Shown: positions 44,099 through 54,282 of the stretch, one piece after another
Position numbering within the stretch: the stretch's first letter is position 1
How the letters are laid out: each line of letters begins with the position of its first letter
Assembly (NCBI RefSeq): GCF_937921625.1
Contig: NZ_CAKZTI010000055.1
Coordinates: 1 to 64,000, forward strand
Origin: an uncultured Campylobacter sp.
GTDB taxonomy: Bacteria; Campylobacterota; Campylobacteria; Campylobacterales; Campylobacteraceae
DNA length: 64,000 nt
Direction of reading: 5' to 3'
Position numbers and translations under genes: made by a program
The notes under the pieces: model-generated
The model's database searches: none
What the model was told of the DNA's origin: nothing
Seen by the model: only the letters and a program-made list of their open reading frames with translations

Positions 44099-45511
44099 TT
44101 ATTTGTAGTCGTTTGCGTCGTAGCTTTTGCCGTCGTTAAAGTCGCTCAAAAGCCGCACGACGACGGGGCTAAGTAGGATGATCGCGATTAGGTTTGGGAT
44201 CACCATCAGTCCGTTAAACATATCCGCTAGCCCCCAGACGAGGTCGATCTTTTGCACGCTTCCTATGAATACGAATGCGACGACTAAAATTTGCAAGAGC
44301 TTGACGAATTTTGCGCCCAGGAGGTATCGCACGTTAATCTCGGCGAAGTAATACCAGCCCAAAATCGTGGTAAATGCGAAGAAAAACAGGCAGATCGCCA
44401 CGAAGCCGTAGCCGCCGCTGCGACCTAAAATTTGCGATGCGAAGGCTTCTTGCACCAGCGAGATGCCCGAAAATACCGCCTTACCGTTTTCGAAGGTGAC
44501 TACGTCAGTGCTAAGCACCACAAAAACGGTGATGTTAAGTACGATGAAGGTATCGACGAAAACGCCCATTATGCCGAGCACGGCTTGATCTACGGGGTGT
44601 TTGACGTTCGCTGCGGCGTGTGCGTGCGGCGTCGAGCCCATGCCCGCTTCGTTTGAAAAGAGCCCGCGCGCGATGCCGTATCTCATCGCGGTGGCGATCG
44701 TAGCGCCCGTAGCGCCGCCCCAAGCAGCCGATGGATCGAAAGCAGCTTTGAATATCAGCGCAATGACGGATGGAATTTTATCGAAATTTGAGCCGATGAT
44801 GACGAGACCAACGAGTACGTAGCAGATCGCCATTAGTGGCACGACCTTTTCGGCTACGCGCGCGATCGCTTTTACGCCGCCGAAAAAGATGACGCAGCAG
44901 ATGAGCGCCAATGCTGCGCCGCTCACCCACTTCGGGATTCCAAATGCGCTGCTAAAGCCGTCGGAGATGGAGTTTGCTTGCACCATATTGCCCATGAAAC
45001 CCAAAGCAAAGATGATGGCCAGCGCAAAAAACGCCGCTAAAGGCTTGGCTAGGGGGTTTTTAAGTCCGCGACTGATGTAAAACGCGGGCCCTCCGATCAT
45101 GTGTCCGCTGTCGTCCTTGGTGCGGTAAATTTGAGCCAGGCAGATCTCTGCAAAGTTCGTCGCCATGCCCAAAAACGCCGCGCACCACATCCAAAATATC
45201 GCGCCCGGTCCGCCCATTACTAACGCGGTGCTGGCGCCTACCAAGTTGCCCGTACCGACCTGCGCGGCGATTGCCGTGGCGACGGCTTGGAACGAGCTCA
45301 TGCCGCTTTTGCCCGCAGCCTCGCCATGCAGGGAGAAGTTGCCGAAAAGCTTGCGCGCACCCATTTTAAATTTAAAAATCTGCACCAGATGCAAGCGCGC
45401 CGTAAAATACGCGCCGGTGCCGCAAAGTAGGGCGATTAGAAAGTACGGACCCCACAAAAAGGAGTTGATTGCGTCAATTGTGGCGGTGAGTTTGTCGAGA
45501 AAATTTTGCAT
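44099..45511 (-). CDS. Sodium/alanine (AgcS) symporter
   Basis: Inner-membrane Na+:amino acid symporter for alanine or glycine. The 470-residue protein has about eleven helices and the family blocks FQAVATAIAAQVGTGNLVGASTALVMGGPGAIFWMW (75-110), GMATNFAEICLAQIYR, GGPAFYISRGL, ATAMRYGIARGLFSNEAGMGSTPHAHAAA (the AgcS signature) and FFFAFTTILGWYYFAE. It stands alone on the minus strand with a hairpin after the stop. Exact substrate is not decidable from sequence. Confidence 0.92.
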   Translation of the reverse strand: MQNFLDKLTATIDAINSFLWGPYFLIALLCGTGAYFTARLHLVQIFKFKMGARKLFGNFSLHGEAAGKSGMSSFQAVATAIAAQVGTGNLVGASTALVMGGPGAIFWMWCAAFLGMATNFAEICLAQIYRTKDDSGHMIGGPAFYISRGLKNPLAKPLAAFFALAIIFALGFMGNMVQANSISDGFSSAFGIPKWVSGAALALICCVIFFGGVKAIARVAEKVVPLMAICYVLVGLVIIGSNFDKIPSVIALIFKAAFDPSAAWGGATGATIATAMRYGIARGLFSNEAGMGSTPHAHAAANVKHPVDQAVLGIMGVFVDTFIVLNITVFVVLSTDVVTFENGKAVFSGISLVQEAFASQILGRSGGYGFVAICLFFFAFTTILGWYYFAEINVRYLLGAKFVKLLQILVVAFVFIGSVQKIDLVWGLADMFNGLMVIPNLIAIILLSPVVVRLLSDFNDGKSYDANDYK

Positions 45512-45737
45512 GATCTTTTCCGTGAATTTAAGATGCGAAAATATATTTTAAAAACTCTTAAATTCCTATAAATCGAGAGAAATTTAAGCGAAATTTTAAA
45601 GCGTTTTTATAATTTTACTCAAGTATTAAGCAAAGCGGTATGTGCCGTTTGCTGCATGCCAGCTTGCCAGATAAGCAGCTTAGAATTCCCGCCTTAGCTG
45701 TCGAAATTTGAAAAGCAATCAACTGAAATTTTTAAGC

Positions 45738-46568
45738 CTATTCATCACCGCCGATTTTGAAAACGAACATCTTGCAAGCGTTAAAAAAGGCGGGAATCAG
45801 GCTAAATAGGCGCCCTTTGAGGCTCCAGTGGCTTTTATACATTTTCAGCATTGCAGCCTCTTTGGCGAAGCAGATATGCGCACTATCCCAGCCCTGCACC
45901 TCTGCGCCGCCGCTAATGCCCATTTTAAAGGGCGCGTTTTGCATGTGCCGCATCGCGTCATGGCGCCTAGAGTCGAATTTCCTAACCGAAAACTCGCTCA
46001 TAAAGTCGCTCAGTACGTAGCCGCTAAATTTTTGCGAAAGCGCGATAAAAAATTTTTTAAATTCCTCCTTTTCAAAATACATACTCACGCCCTCTAAGAT
46101 GAAGATGTAGCCCGTGCTGCCGTGCTTTGCGACCAGCTCGTCCATCCATGAGGGATCTAGCATCGAGTAGGGCAAGCTAAAGTTGTTCTGAGCTTTGGGT
46201 AGCAGCGCGTCGCGTGCGGCGATGACGTCGGGCAGATCGAGGTCGTAAAATAGAGCGTTTGGTAGGACGTGCTGGAGCCTAAGCGGGCGGGTGTCGAGCC
46301 CTGCGCCAAGCTGCACGATGATAGGGCGATCAAGCTCCGCCGCGAGTCGCAGCGTCTCGTCGTCGAAAAATTTCGCGCGGATCACGGTGCCCGTCTTGCT
46401 AAGGCGCGCGTCGTTAAATTTTGCAAAATCATAATCGATCTGTTCGACCGCGGCGCTTGAAAAGGGATCATTTAGGATCGGATCCGCGTCTTTGAAATCC
46501 AAATGGCGCATATAGACGTTGATTAGCAGCGTCTCGGAAACGTTATCTTTAAAATTTAACTTTTGCAT
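45738..46568 (-). CDS. LCM/PPM-type SAM-dependent methyltransferase
   Basis: Class I O-methyltransferase of the leucine carboxyl methyltransferase/polyketide synthesis group (PF04072 type). SAM motif IVQLGAGLDTRPLRLQ is near residue 85, then FYDLDLPDVIAARD, and the YIFILEGVSMYFEKEEFKKFF block characteristic of the family. 276 residues from ATG 46568, which has AAAGG upstream; the frame is open to 46601 without a site. The substrate is unknown. The last 40 residues are hydrophobic enough for a possible membrane association. Confidence 0.82.
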   Translation of the reverse strand: MQKLNFKDNVSETLLINVYMRHLDFKDADPILNDPFSSAAVEQIDYDFAKFNDARLSKTGTVIRAKFFDDETLRLAAELDRPIIVQLGAGLDTRPLRLQHVLPNALFYDLDLPDVIAARDALLPKAQNNFSLPYSMLDPSWMDELVAKHGSTGYIFILEGVSMYFEKEEFKKFFIALSQKFSGYVLSDFMSEFSVRKFDSRRHDAMRHMQNAPFKMGISGGAEVQGWDSAHICFAKEAAMLKMYKSHWSLKGRLFSLIPAFFNACKMFVFKIGGDE

Positions 46569-46919
46569 GAAGTGCCTTTCTTGCGGTGTCATCGCGAGCA
46601 AAATACCGCTTATTTTTAATATGTATTATTATATCCTTGCTAAATAAAATTTCAATGAAATGATATGAATTTTTATTTAAAGACAGAATTTTAAATTCGC
46701 GCCGCGGGTTTTGGCTATAATATTGCCGCGTAAAGCTCAATTAATTTTGAAATTTTATGCGATGTAAAGCGCGGGTAAAATTAGAATTTTAATAGCTATA
46801 AAATTTATTAGCTTAGGTGACCCAGATGCGCAGCTATAGCCTGGATGGTAAATTTAGTCCGCGCAGCTTTATCTTTGTCTAAATATTTCATTGTATAATT
46901 CTTAGCTTTTGGAGGTTAT
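46569..46919. other. Divergent regulatory gap
   Basis: About 350 AT-rich bases between the methyltransferase and the Crp-family regulator. TATAAT at 46894-46899 with GGAGG at 46911-46915 serves the regulator. No open frame is supported. Confidence 0.5.
46894..46899 (+). promoter_or_regulatory. Candidate -10 box for the Crp-family regulator
   Basis: TATAAT in CATTGTATAATTCTTAGC; 22 bases to the ATG at 46920, with GGAGG just before the start. Confidence 0.5.
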
Positions 46920-47558
46920 ATGGAAAAATCGCGGCTAGGACTACTGCAAACCGAGGCCATCGCCACGCTTAGCGACGAGGAGCTTGCAATGTTCGAGCAC
47001 CAAGTCATCAAAAAAGGCTATGTTTTTTATAGCGAGGCGCCTAAAGTTTTTATTTTTAAAAGTGGACAGGCGAAGCTTTCGTTTTTTGAAGACGGCGAAG
47101 AATTCATCATCAACTACCTAAATAAGGACAATATTACCATTCTTAATGAAATTTGCGCGCTTGAGTTTTTAGAGGACAGCGAGATTTACACGATCGATGC
47201 GAGCGGACTCGGAGAGATCTTGGCAAATCGCAGCTTTTGCGAGGCGTATATAAAAATTTTAACAGAGATAATTCTGCTGCAGCGCAAAATCACACGCTCT
47301 ATACTTTTTGAAAATGCAAAAGGGCGCATCGCGAGCTTTTTGATCGAGCTTGCAAACGAGCAGAATTTTCATCAAAATGGCTACAAATACGTCTTTTTGC
47401 CCTTTTCGCTAAAGGTGCTTTCATCCTTTGTGGGGCTCAAGCGTCAAAGCGCGAGTACCGCGTTTAACGAGCTTGTAAAAGATAACGTAATTCAAAAAAT
47501 CAGTCAGCACGAGTTTTTGATCCTAGACTACGACAGATTGCTTAGTTACTGTGTTTAG
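46920..47558 (+). CDS. Crp/Fnr family transcriptional regulator
   Basis: Two-domain regulator of 212 residues: an N-terminal cNMP-binding-type beta-roll (about 20-115, with KVFIFKSGQAKLSFFEDGEEFIINYL), a dimer helix (about 118-145) and a C-terminal winged helix-turn-helix with LKVLSSFVGLKRQSASTAFNELVKDNVIQ. It lacks the N-terminal cysteine cluster of oxygen-sensing FNR, so it may sense another signal or none. It faces the convergent hyf/focA operon end and is the only regulator in the window; control of formate hydrogenlyase by it is possible but unsupported by direct evidence. Confidence 0.87.
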   Translation: MEKSRLGLLQTEAIATLSDEELAMFEHQVIKKGYVFYSEAPKVFIFKSGQAKLSFFEDGEEFIINYLNKDNITILNEICALEFLEDSEIYTIDASGLGEILANRSFCEAYIKILTEIILLQRKITRSILFENAKGRIASFLIELANEQNFHQNGYKYVFLPFSLKVLSSFVGLKRQSASTAFNELVKDNVIQKISQHEFLILDYDRLLSYCV

Positions 47559-47985
47559 GCGCGGGCTAGAGTTTTTAAAGCATTTATGCGGCTTACGTTA
47601 CGGCTTAGGCGCGAAATTTTGTCTAAAGTTACGGCGCAAAATTTTGTCCAGATTTACAGCGTAAAATTTTTATCAAGAGCTTGGTTTTGGAATTTCATCC
47701 CGAATTTCGCTTAGGATTTCGTCTAAAATTTTAACTTATATAAAATTTGGGTTTGTGGTCTCGTTTAAAATTCTGTTTTGAATTTGCTTAAAATTTTAAC
47801 GCACAATTCGCTTTTTGATTTTATCCGCTATCCTAAAACGCAAAGCTTTGGAATTTTAAATTTAGTGGCAGGCTATGGAATTTAAAATTTTGAATCAAGC
47901 TGGAATTTTATGTGTTGCAATGGAATTTAAAATTTTGGATCGAACGAAATTTTACGCATCGGAATTTTTAAAATTTAAGAAACTA
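47559..47985. other. Non-coding gap with repeated AAATTTTA words
   Basis: About 430 bases between convergent genes. TGGAATTTAAAATTTTG occurs twice (near 47876 and 47930) and GCGCAAAATTTTGTC-like units follow each other at 47610-47660. No gene supported. Confidence 0.55.
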
Positions 47986-48010
47986 AAAATGCGCGGCAAA
48001 GTGCCGCGCC
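47986..48010 (-). terminator. Rho-independent terminator of the hyf-focA operon
   Basis: Stem of eight GC-rich pairs (47991-47998 GCGCGGCA with 48002-48009 TGCCGCGC, 3-base loop) followed on the minus strand by ATTTTT. It lies 35 bases beyond the focA stop, the expected place for the operon end. Confidence 0.85.
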
Positions 48011-48044
48011 ATATTTTGTTTATATCGTGGTGAAGCGCGATAGA

Positions 48045-48908
48045 TTAGTCTTTCTTTTTCATATCGTATTTATTTACCATAAATCCGACCAAGCCTACGA
48101 AAAATAGACCGCCGCAGATGTTACCTAGCGTAACTGGGATCATATTTTTAACGATGAAATTTCCCCAGTTTATTGAATCTATTTGAGCCGCCGTTACACC
48201 GTGAAGCGAGCTTGCAAGAGCATTTACATCGCCACCAGCAGCTGCTAAATAGTGGCCTTTAGCGATGATGCCTTCGGTTAGGATAAACATATTTGCCACG
48301 CAGTGTTCCATAGAGCAAGCTACGAATGCGCCGATCATCCACATAATTGCGAAGAATTTACCCGATAGATTACTCTCGCTGGTCGCAGTCCAGATAGACA
48401 TACATACAAACACGTTACAAAAAATTCCGCGGATGAATAGCTCATGAAAAGGTGCGTTTATTTTGCCTGCTGCTGCAGGAATGAAGTGCTGCAAGATGTA
48501 GCCATCATATTTAAGCGGAAGTCCTGAGTAATAATACATATACGCGATTAACGCGCCACCTACAAAGTTAAAGCACCAAACGATAGCCCAATAGCCGATA
48601 GTTTTACCTAGCGGTAATTTGCCATCGGCGGCAGGTACGCCCGTTAAAACCGAGCTGGTAAATAGATGCCCACCGTAAAAAACCACCATCATCAGACCGC
48701 AGCTAAAGGTAATACCGCCGATGAAATTCGATAAGCCAATAGATTGCTTTTCAGCCATTCCGACGGTCGAGTGAGCCCAGAAAATATCGCCCATAGCGAT
48801 TGCAGCGCCCGCCATTATAGCTAGAAAAATTATGCTAATTAGCGGGGTATGCGCCTTGTGTTGCATCGAACTAGATACCGCTTGCGCGGTTTCTGCAGGA
48901 TTTAACAT
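48045..48908 (-). CDS. focA: Formate/nitrite transporter FocA
   Basis: Pentameric inner-membrane channel moving formate. The 287-residue protein has six membrane helices and FNT-family blocks: AGAAIAMGDIFW, SNFIGGITFSCGLMMVVFYGGHLFTSS, WCFNFVGGALIAYMYY and CSMEHCVANMF, close to the family NMF-type signature. As last gene of the hyf operon it should supply formate to, or vent it from, the formate hydrogenlyase. The last gene before the terminator hairpin. Nitrite as substrate is possible but the context favours formate. Confidence 0.92.
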   Translation of the reverse strand: MLNPAETAQAVSSSMQHKAHTPLISIIFLAIMAGAAIAMGDIFWAHSTVGMAEKQSIGLSNFIGGITFSCGLMMVVFYGGHLFTSSVLTGVPAADGKLPLGKTIGYWAIVWCFNFVGGALIAYMYYYSGLPLKYDGYILQHFIPAAAGKINAPFHELFIRGIFCNVFVCMSIWTATSESNLSGKFFAIMWMIGAFVACSMEHCVANMFILTEGIIAKGHYLAAAGGDVNALASSLHGVTAAQIDSINWGNFIVKNMIPVTLGNICGGLFFVGLVGFMVNKYDMKKKD

Positions 48909-49364
48909 TTACTCCTCCTCATTTAAATTTGAATCAATTTCTAAGATACGCTCATAAGCTTTTTGCGCACTTTTTTTTGCGCTCTCGCTCAGTCCTTCTT
49001 TAAAATCAAGGACGTTATCGAGCAACACGCTAATGCCCAAAAACAATGTCTTTGGGCAAATTTTGCGCAGATAGCTTAGAAGCACCGGCGTAGGCAGGTT
49101 ATGCGTCGAGTAGATATAGTCACGATCGTTGCTGAGGTCGAAAAATTCTATCTTATCCTCATCAAAGCCGCTCATCGCATCTACTACGATTAGAATTTCA
49201 GGGGCAAATTCCCTAAGGGCTGCAAATTCGTTTTCGGGCACATCCTGCCCATAAAAAACGCGCCAATCTTTTAAGTTTGCCTCGACTATTCGCCCTGTTT
49301 CATTGCCCACGTCGTCGTCGCCGCGAAGGGGATTGCCGATACAAAGCAACGCCTTTCGCATCAA
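48909..49364 (-). CDS. hycI: Hydrogenase maturation protease HycI
   Basis: Nickel-dependent endopeptidase that removes the C-terminal peptide of the large hydrogenase subunit after Ni-Fe(CN)2CO insertion. The 151-residue protein has the family plan: LLCIGNPLRGDDDVG (residues 5-19, with the metal-binding Asp of the GDDxVG turn), ILIVVDAMSGFDEDKIEFF (second Asp) and STHNLPTPVLLSYLRKI (metal-binding His). It starts inside the 3' end of the hycH-like gene and sits just before focA. Confidence 0.92.
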   Translation of the reverse strand: MMRKALLCIGNPLRGDDDVGNETGRIVEANLKDWRVFYGQDVPENEFAALREFAPEILIVVDAMSGFDEDKIEFFDLSNDRDYIYSTHNLPTPVLLSYLRKICPKTLFLGISVLLDNVLDFKEGLSESAKKSAQKAYERILEIDSNLNEEE

Positions 49365-49701
49365 AAATCCTTCCTTAGCACGAAGTATCCTTCGCGCATA
49401 TTTTTTAGCAGATCTTTAAGCTCACATTCGCAAAGCTGAGGGATTAGCTTGGCTGCGTGCTCGGCAAAAATTTCAATCTCGAAATACTTGCTTAGGTTAC
49501 CGATCTTAAATTTAACGTAGTCGCCCGAGTTCTCGACGATGCGTTTAAATTCTTCATCGTCTATCTCAAGCACCTTTTCGCTAAAATCTATCGTACCCAC
49601 GCCGTGACCGACGCAGGTGGAAAAAACCTTGATATCCTTTAGCTCTTTAGGTAAATTTTCGTTTTCGTCCATATGCCGCTTTGTAAGCTTAAAAACCTCA
49701 A

Positions 49702-49705
<4 letters not shown>
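49361..49705 (-). CDS. HycH-like formate hydrogenlyase maturation protein
   Basis: The 114-residue cytoplasmic protein contains the block VFSTCVGHGVGTIDFSEKVLEIDDEEF, which matches the HycH pattern (in E. coli SLAIGHHVGVIDCLEAAL), and a C-terminal region EIEIFAEHAAKLIPQL as in HycH (EIVIDINHVPMLANAF). HycH is needed for processing of the hydrogenase large subunit. The overlap with both neighbours (hyfI and hycI) by 4 bases supports its place in the operon. Confidence 0.82.
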
Positions 49706-50522
<817 letters not shown>

Positions 50523-50526
<4 letters not shown>

Positions 50527-51062
50527 TTTATTGCCTCCTCTATACCTTTGGTCACTCTTTCGACCGCTTGAGCTTTTTTGCATTCAGGACAGATATAGAG
50601 ATATTTTTTAGCTTCTTCTAATCTGCCTGGGAGCAAATTTGCAGTACTTAACTTTTCTAGCGTGTAATTGATGAGCCTTTTTGGGGTCATTGGCTTGCCG
50701 CAGCAGCTGCATTTCTCCATCTCAAGCTCGCCGTGTTGGATAAGCGCGCTTTTATCAAATTTTACCGCTAGCTCAAAGCTATTGCCTAGCCTTACCGCTC
50801 CCGTAGGGCATACCTCGTCGCAGCGACCACAAAATATGCAGCGTCCGCAATCAAATTCCCAAATTAGTTTGGTTTGGGCTTCATTCATCTTAAGCTCAAT
50901 CGCATTAGATGGGCAGGCGATTCCGCACGCAGCACAGCCTATGCAAAGCTCATAGGTATATTCAGGCTGCCCGCGAAAATTCTCGGGCACGATGTATGGC
51001 TCAAACGGATAAGCATAGGTCGCCTTACCATATTTTTCGGTAATGTCGAATAATTTCATCAT
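50523..51062 (-). CDS. hyfH: Hydrogenase-4 ferredoxin-like subunit HyfH (NuoI-like)
   Basis: Soluble iron-sulfur subunit wiring the electron path to the small subunit. 179 residues with two 4Fe-4S motifs, CIGCAACGIACP (40-51) and CGRCIFCGRCDEVCP (75-89), plus a further CSCCGKP and CPECKK pair in the C-terminal half that may bind zinc or another metal. HyfH/HycF proteins of E. coli have the same additional Cys groups. Overlaps both neighbours by 4 bases. Confidence 0.92.
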
Positions 51063-52795
51063 CTTAAATCCTTTTTGCTAACCTTGCCGTCTTGGCAAAA
51101 TTTCTTAAGGTCTTTTTCGGTTAGAATTTTACTCTTTCCGCTATTAATATCGACTAAAGTTACACGCTCGGTGCATGAGTAGCACGGATCCATCGAGCAT
51201 ACGATTAGCGCCGCATCGGAGATGTTATTTCCGCGGAATTGAAATCGCAAGCTCGGCCAGTTGTTATACGTAGCGGCGCGACATCTCCAGCGGTAAACCT
51301 TCTGTGCGTTTCCTTGCATGATCCAGTGGACGTTTTCGCCTCGCGGCGCTTCGTCGTGACCTAAAGCGTAGTTTTCCGGTCTGATCATAGTCTGTGGATC
51401 GATCATTATCGGAGTTTGCGGCATTTGATGCAAGCACTGCCTGATGATGTGGATCGATTGTTTAAGCTCTTTATATCTTACGACTTCGCGGCTGAATACA
51501 TCGCCACCGTGTTCTACGGCTACTTCGAATTCTATCTTATTGAAGAAATCGTAAGGATGATCGTAGCGGTTGTCGCGTTTAAAACCGGAAGCTCTCATAT
51601 TTGGACCTACCGGGCTGAAATCGCGCGCTACTTTGCGATCTAATACGCCCACGCCCTTCCAGCGACCGATTTGGCGTTTATCCTCCATAACGGCGTCCCA
51701 AATTTCAGAAATTTGAACATCAAGTTTATTGATGATCTCGATGCTCTTGCGGATTTCGTTATCGGTCATATCGCGGCGAAGACCGCCCATAATGACGTTG
51801 CCGTAAGTTTTGCGACCGCCGGTTACGAGCTGGGCTAGCTCCATAGAATACTCACGCACCCTAAAGATATGCATGAAGGCGTTGTAGTTACCCGTTACCT
51901 CGCAGGCTAGACCGATATTTAAAAGATGGCTGTGAAGACGCTCAATCTCAAGGCAGATGACGCGGATGGCTTGCGCACGAAGTGGAATTTCAAGCTTGAT
52001 GGCTTTCTCTGCTGCTTCAATACACGCAATCGCGTGAGCGTAGCCGCAAATTCCGCAGACGCGCTCTGCTAAATAGCCCATCTGATCGTAATTCATTCGG
52101 TTTTCAGCTAGTTTCTCCATACCGCGGTGTTGATAAAATAAGCGGTAGTCTGCATCGATAATCTCATCGCCATCGCAAAATAGTCTGAAGTGTCCCGGCT
52201 CATCGCTCGTTACGTGAAGAGGTCCAAGCGGAACATCTACTACGCCGTCGCCGCTAGGAAATAAAAACTCTGCATTAGGCTCGTCTTTATGATCTACAGG
52301 ATCGGGCCTATAGCGATAGTCCATCGCGTCTTTGCGAAGCGGATGAAGTCCATCCGGCCAATCGTCGCTTAGTACTAAACGGCGTTTATCAGGCAAGCCT
52401 TCGGCGATTAAACCAAACATATCGAAAGCTTCTCTTTCGTACCATACGCAAGCAGGCACTAAAGGAGTAACCGACGGGAATGTTGGATCCGATCCGGGAA
52501 TTAGCGTCTTAACGGTAATGAAGCATTTATCCTCTGCGGCGAAATCCTCCGCTTCGGTCATTTTGCCACCTTCCATAGATATCGCATAGTAAAGCGCGAA
52601 ATTTCCGTTTAGCTCGCGCTCATCGTTAGGGATCATCGTGCTGATAAAACCGCCGATGTCATAATATAGCGTCTTAACCGCAAGCGGCAGATCATTTCTA
52701 TCCACTAAAACGGTGATTTGATCCTCGGCTTGGCGGGTAACTTCTAAGACCTTGACTTTGGTCTTTAAAATTTCTATAAATTTATCGCCTCTCAT
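51059..52795 (-). CDS. hyfG: [NiFe]-hydrogenase large subunit HyfG (NuoCD-like)
   Basis: Catalytic subunit of the group 4 hydrogenase. Residues 1-160 correspond to NuoC (30 kDa) and 170-578 to NuoD/large subunit, fused as in HycE/HyfG. Active-site Cys pairs are C247/C250 (CGICGYAHAIAC) and C538/C541 (DPCYSCTER). The protein extends 34 residues beyond R544; E. coli HycE is cut after the equivalent Arg by HycI, so this tail is the predicted maturation peptide, and hycI lies in the same operon. All four cysteines are encoded as Cys, not selenocysteine. Confidence 0.95.
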   Translation of the reverse strand: MRGDKFIEILKTKVKVLEVTRQAEDQITVLVDRNDLPLAVKTLYYDIGGFISTMIPNDERELNGNFALYYAISMEGGKMTEAEDFAAEDKCFITVKTLIPGSDPTFPSVTPLVPACVWYEREAFDMFGLIAEGLPDKRRLVLSDDWPDGLHPLRKDAMDYRYRPDPVDHKDEPNAEFLFPSGDGVVDVPLGPLHVTSDEPGHFRLFCDGDEIIDADYRLFYQHRGMEKLAENRMNYDQMGYLAERVCGICGYAHAIACIEAAEKAIKLEIPLRAQAIRVICLEIERLHSHLLNIGLACEVTGNYNAFMHIFRVREYSMELAQLVTGGRKTYGNVIMGGLRRDMTDNEIRKSIEIINKLDVQISEIWDAVMEDKRQIGRWKGVGVLDRKVARDFSPVGPNMRASGFKRDNRYDHPYDFFNKIEFEVAVEHGGDVFSREVVRYKELKQSIHIIRQCLHQMPQTPIMIDPQTMIRPENYALGHDEAPRGENVHWIMQGNAQKVYRWRCRAATYNNWPSLRFQFRGNNISDAALIVCSMDPCYSCTERVTLVDINSGKSKILTEKDLKKFCQDGKVSKKDLR

Positions 52796-52797
52796 TT

Positions 52798-54282
52798 TTA
52801 ACCTCTCATCATTATTCTAACGCCGTTTTCGACGAGCATCCAAAAATCACCTACGTGCCATACGCCGAAAATTATCACTAAAGCGCAAAGCAAGATTAGC
52901 GGTAAATTTTCAAACAAGCTCATCTCTTTAGCATAAACCACTTCACCTTTAGGCGTACCGAAGCTCGCTAGATTAAAGTGCGCGAAGTCCGCGATGAAAA
53001 TAATTACGAGCGCGATCGCAAATAACGCTACGGCTATGTATTGACCGCTGGCTATCGCGCCTTTGAAAACGTTAAATTCGCTCACGAATATCGCAAACGC
53101 AGGAACACCTACGAGCGAGCAAACCGCAGCACCAAACATTATCGTAGTAAGCGGAGCGATTTTTACCATGCCGCCCATTCTGGTCATATCTTTGTGACCG
53201 TAAATTCTAGCGATATTACCGGTAGAGCAGAATGCAAGAGCCTTGGTAAAGCTGTGAGCTAAGCAGTGAAAGATCGCGGCAAGCAAGCCAAAATATCCGC
53301 CGATGCCTAGTGCAAATGCAATAACACCCATATGAACAACCGAGTGGTAAGCAAACATCCTCTTTACATCGTGCTGACGAACAAGGAAAATTCCTGCTAT
53401 AAATAGCGTGATCGTGCCCGAAATCAGCATCACGTGCTTAACGAAGTCTGGCCCTACCGCTTCGGCGGTTACCGCGTAATATCTAAATATCGCTAGCATC
53501 GCACATTTTAAAAGCACACCCGAAAGTAGTGCCGAAATCGGAGCCGGACCTTCTGCGTGAACGTCAGGAAGCCAAGTGTGAGTAGGAGCAAGTCCTGCTT
53601 TGGTTCCAAAGCCTATTAGAGCGAATATAAAGATAAGCTTAGCGGCATCTTTGTTTAAGCCTTTGGCGTGATCCATAATGCTAGTCCAAAGCATCGAAGC
53701 CTCGCCATCGCCCGTGATTTTGAATGTAGCCGCATATAGTAAAACGGTCGCATAAAGCGCAAACGCTAAGCCGATCGAGCAGATAACGATATATTTGTAA
53801 CCGCTCTCGGTAGATTTTTTGTCTTTATGAATAGCGACCAAAAATACCGATGCTAACGTAGTGGCCTCTACTGCAGCCCACATAAACGCGACGTTGTTGC
53901 ATATAACGCTAAGCGTCATCGTAAAAACGAAAACGTGGCAGAGCGCATAGTATTTTCTAAGATCGCTAAGATCCAGATGACCGCCCTGTATCTCCCATTT
54001 CATATAGGTGGTAGAGTATAAATTTACCAAAAAGCCCGTTACAGCGATTAGCACTAAAAATACGCAGCCTAGGCTATCTAGGAATAGGAATTTATCGTAT
54101 GCGTAAAAAGCCTCAAAGTTGCCGCTGATAAGCTTGCCTACGTTACAGAGTAGCCCTGCGGATGTAACCGCAGAAATCAAAACGTGTAGCGTGCTTAGGA
54201 GCTTGAAATTCTTAGGGCATAAGAATAATATCAGCGCTCCGAGCAACGGAAAAATTAATATAAAAGCTAAACTATTCATCAT
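52798..54282 (-). CDS. hyfF: Hydrogenase-4 antiporter-like subunit HyfF
   Basis: Membrane subunit related to NuoL/NuoN/MrpD proton antiporters, about 14 helices, 494 residues (E. coli HyfF 526). Typical blocks are MWAAVEATTLASVFLVAIHKDKKS, the broken-helix lysine region GFGTKAGLAPTHTWLPDVHAEGPAPISALLSGVLLKCAMLAIFRYY and RMFAYHSVVHMGVIAFALG. It should couple H2 production to ion movement. Starts overlapping the hyfE stop. Confidence 0.93.
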   Translation of the reverse strand: MMNSLAFILIFPLLGALILFLCPKNFKLLSTLHVLISAVTSAGLLCNVGKLISGNFEAFYAYDKFLFLDSLGCVFLVLIAVTGFLVNLYSTTYMKWEIQGGHLDLSDLRKYYALCHVFVFTMTLSVICNNVAFMWAAVEATTLASVFLVAIHKDKKSTESGYKYIVICSIGLAFALYATVLLYAATFKITGDGEASMLWTSIMDHAKGLNKDAAKLIFIFALIGFGTKAGLAPTHTWLPDVHAEGPAPISALLSGVLLKCAMLAIFRYYAVTAEAVGPDFVKHVMLISGTITLFIAGIFLVRQHDVKRMFAYHSVVHMGVIAFALGIGGYFGLLAAIFHCLAHSFTKALAFCSTGNIARIYGHKDMTRMGGMVKIAPLTTIMFGAAVCSLVGVPAFAIFVSEFNVFKGAIASGQYIAVALFAIALVIIFIADFAHFNLASFGTPKGEVVYAKEMSLFENLPLILLCALVIIFGVWHVGDFWMLVENGVRIMMRG

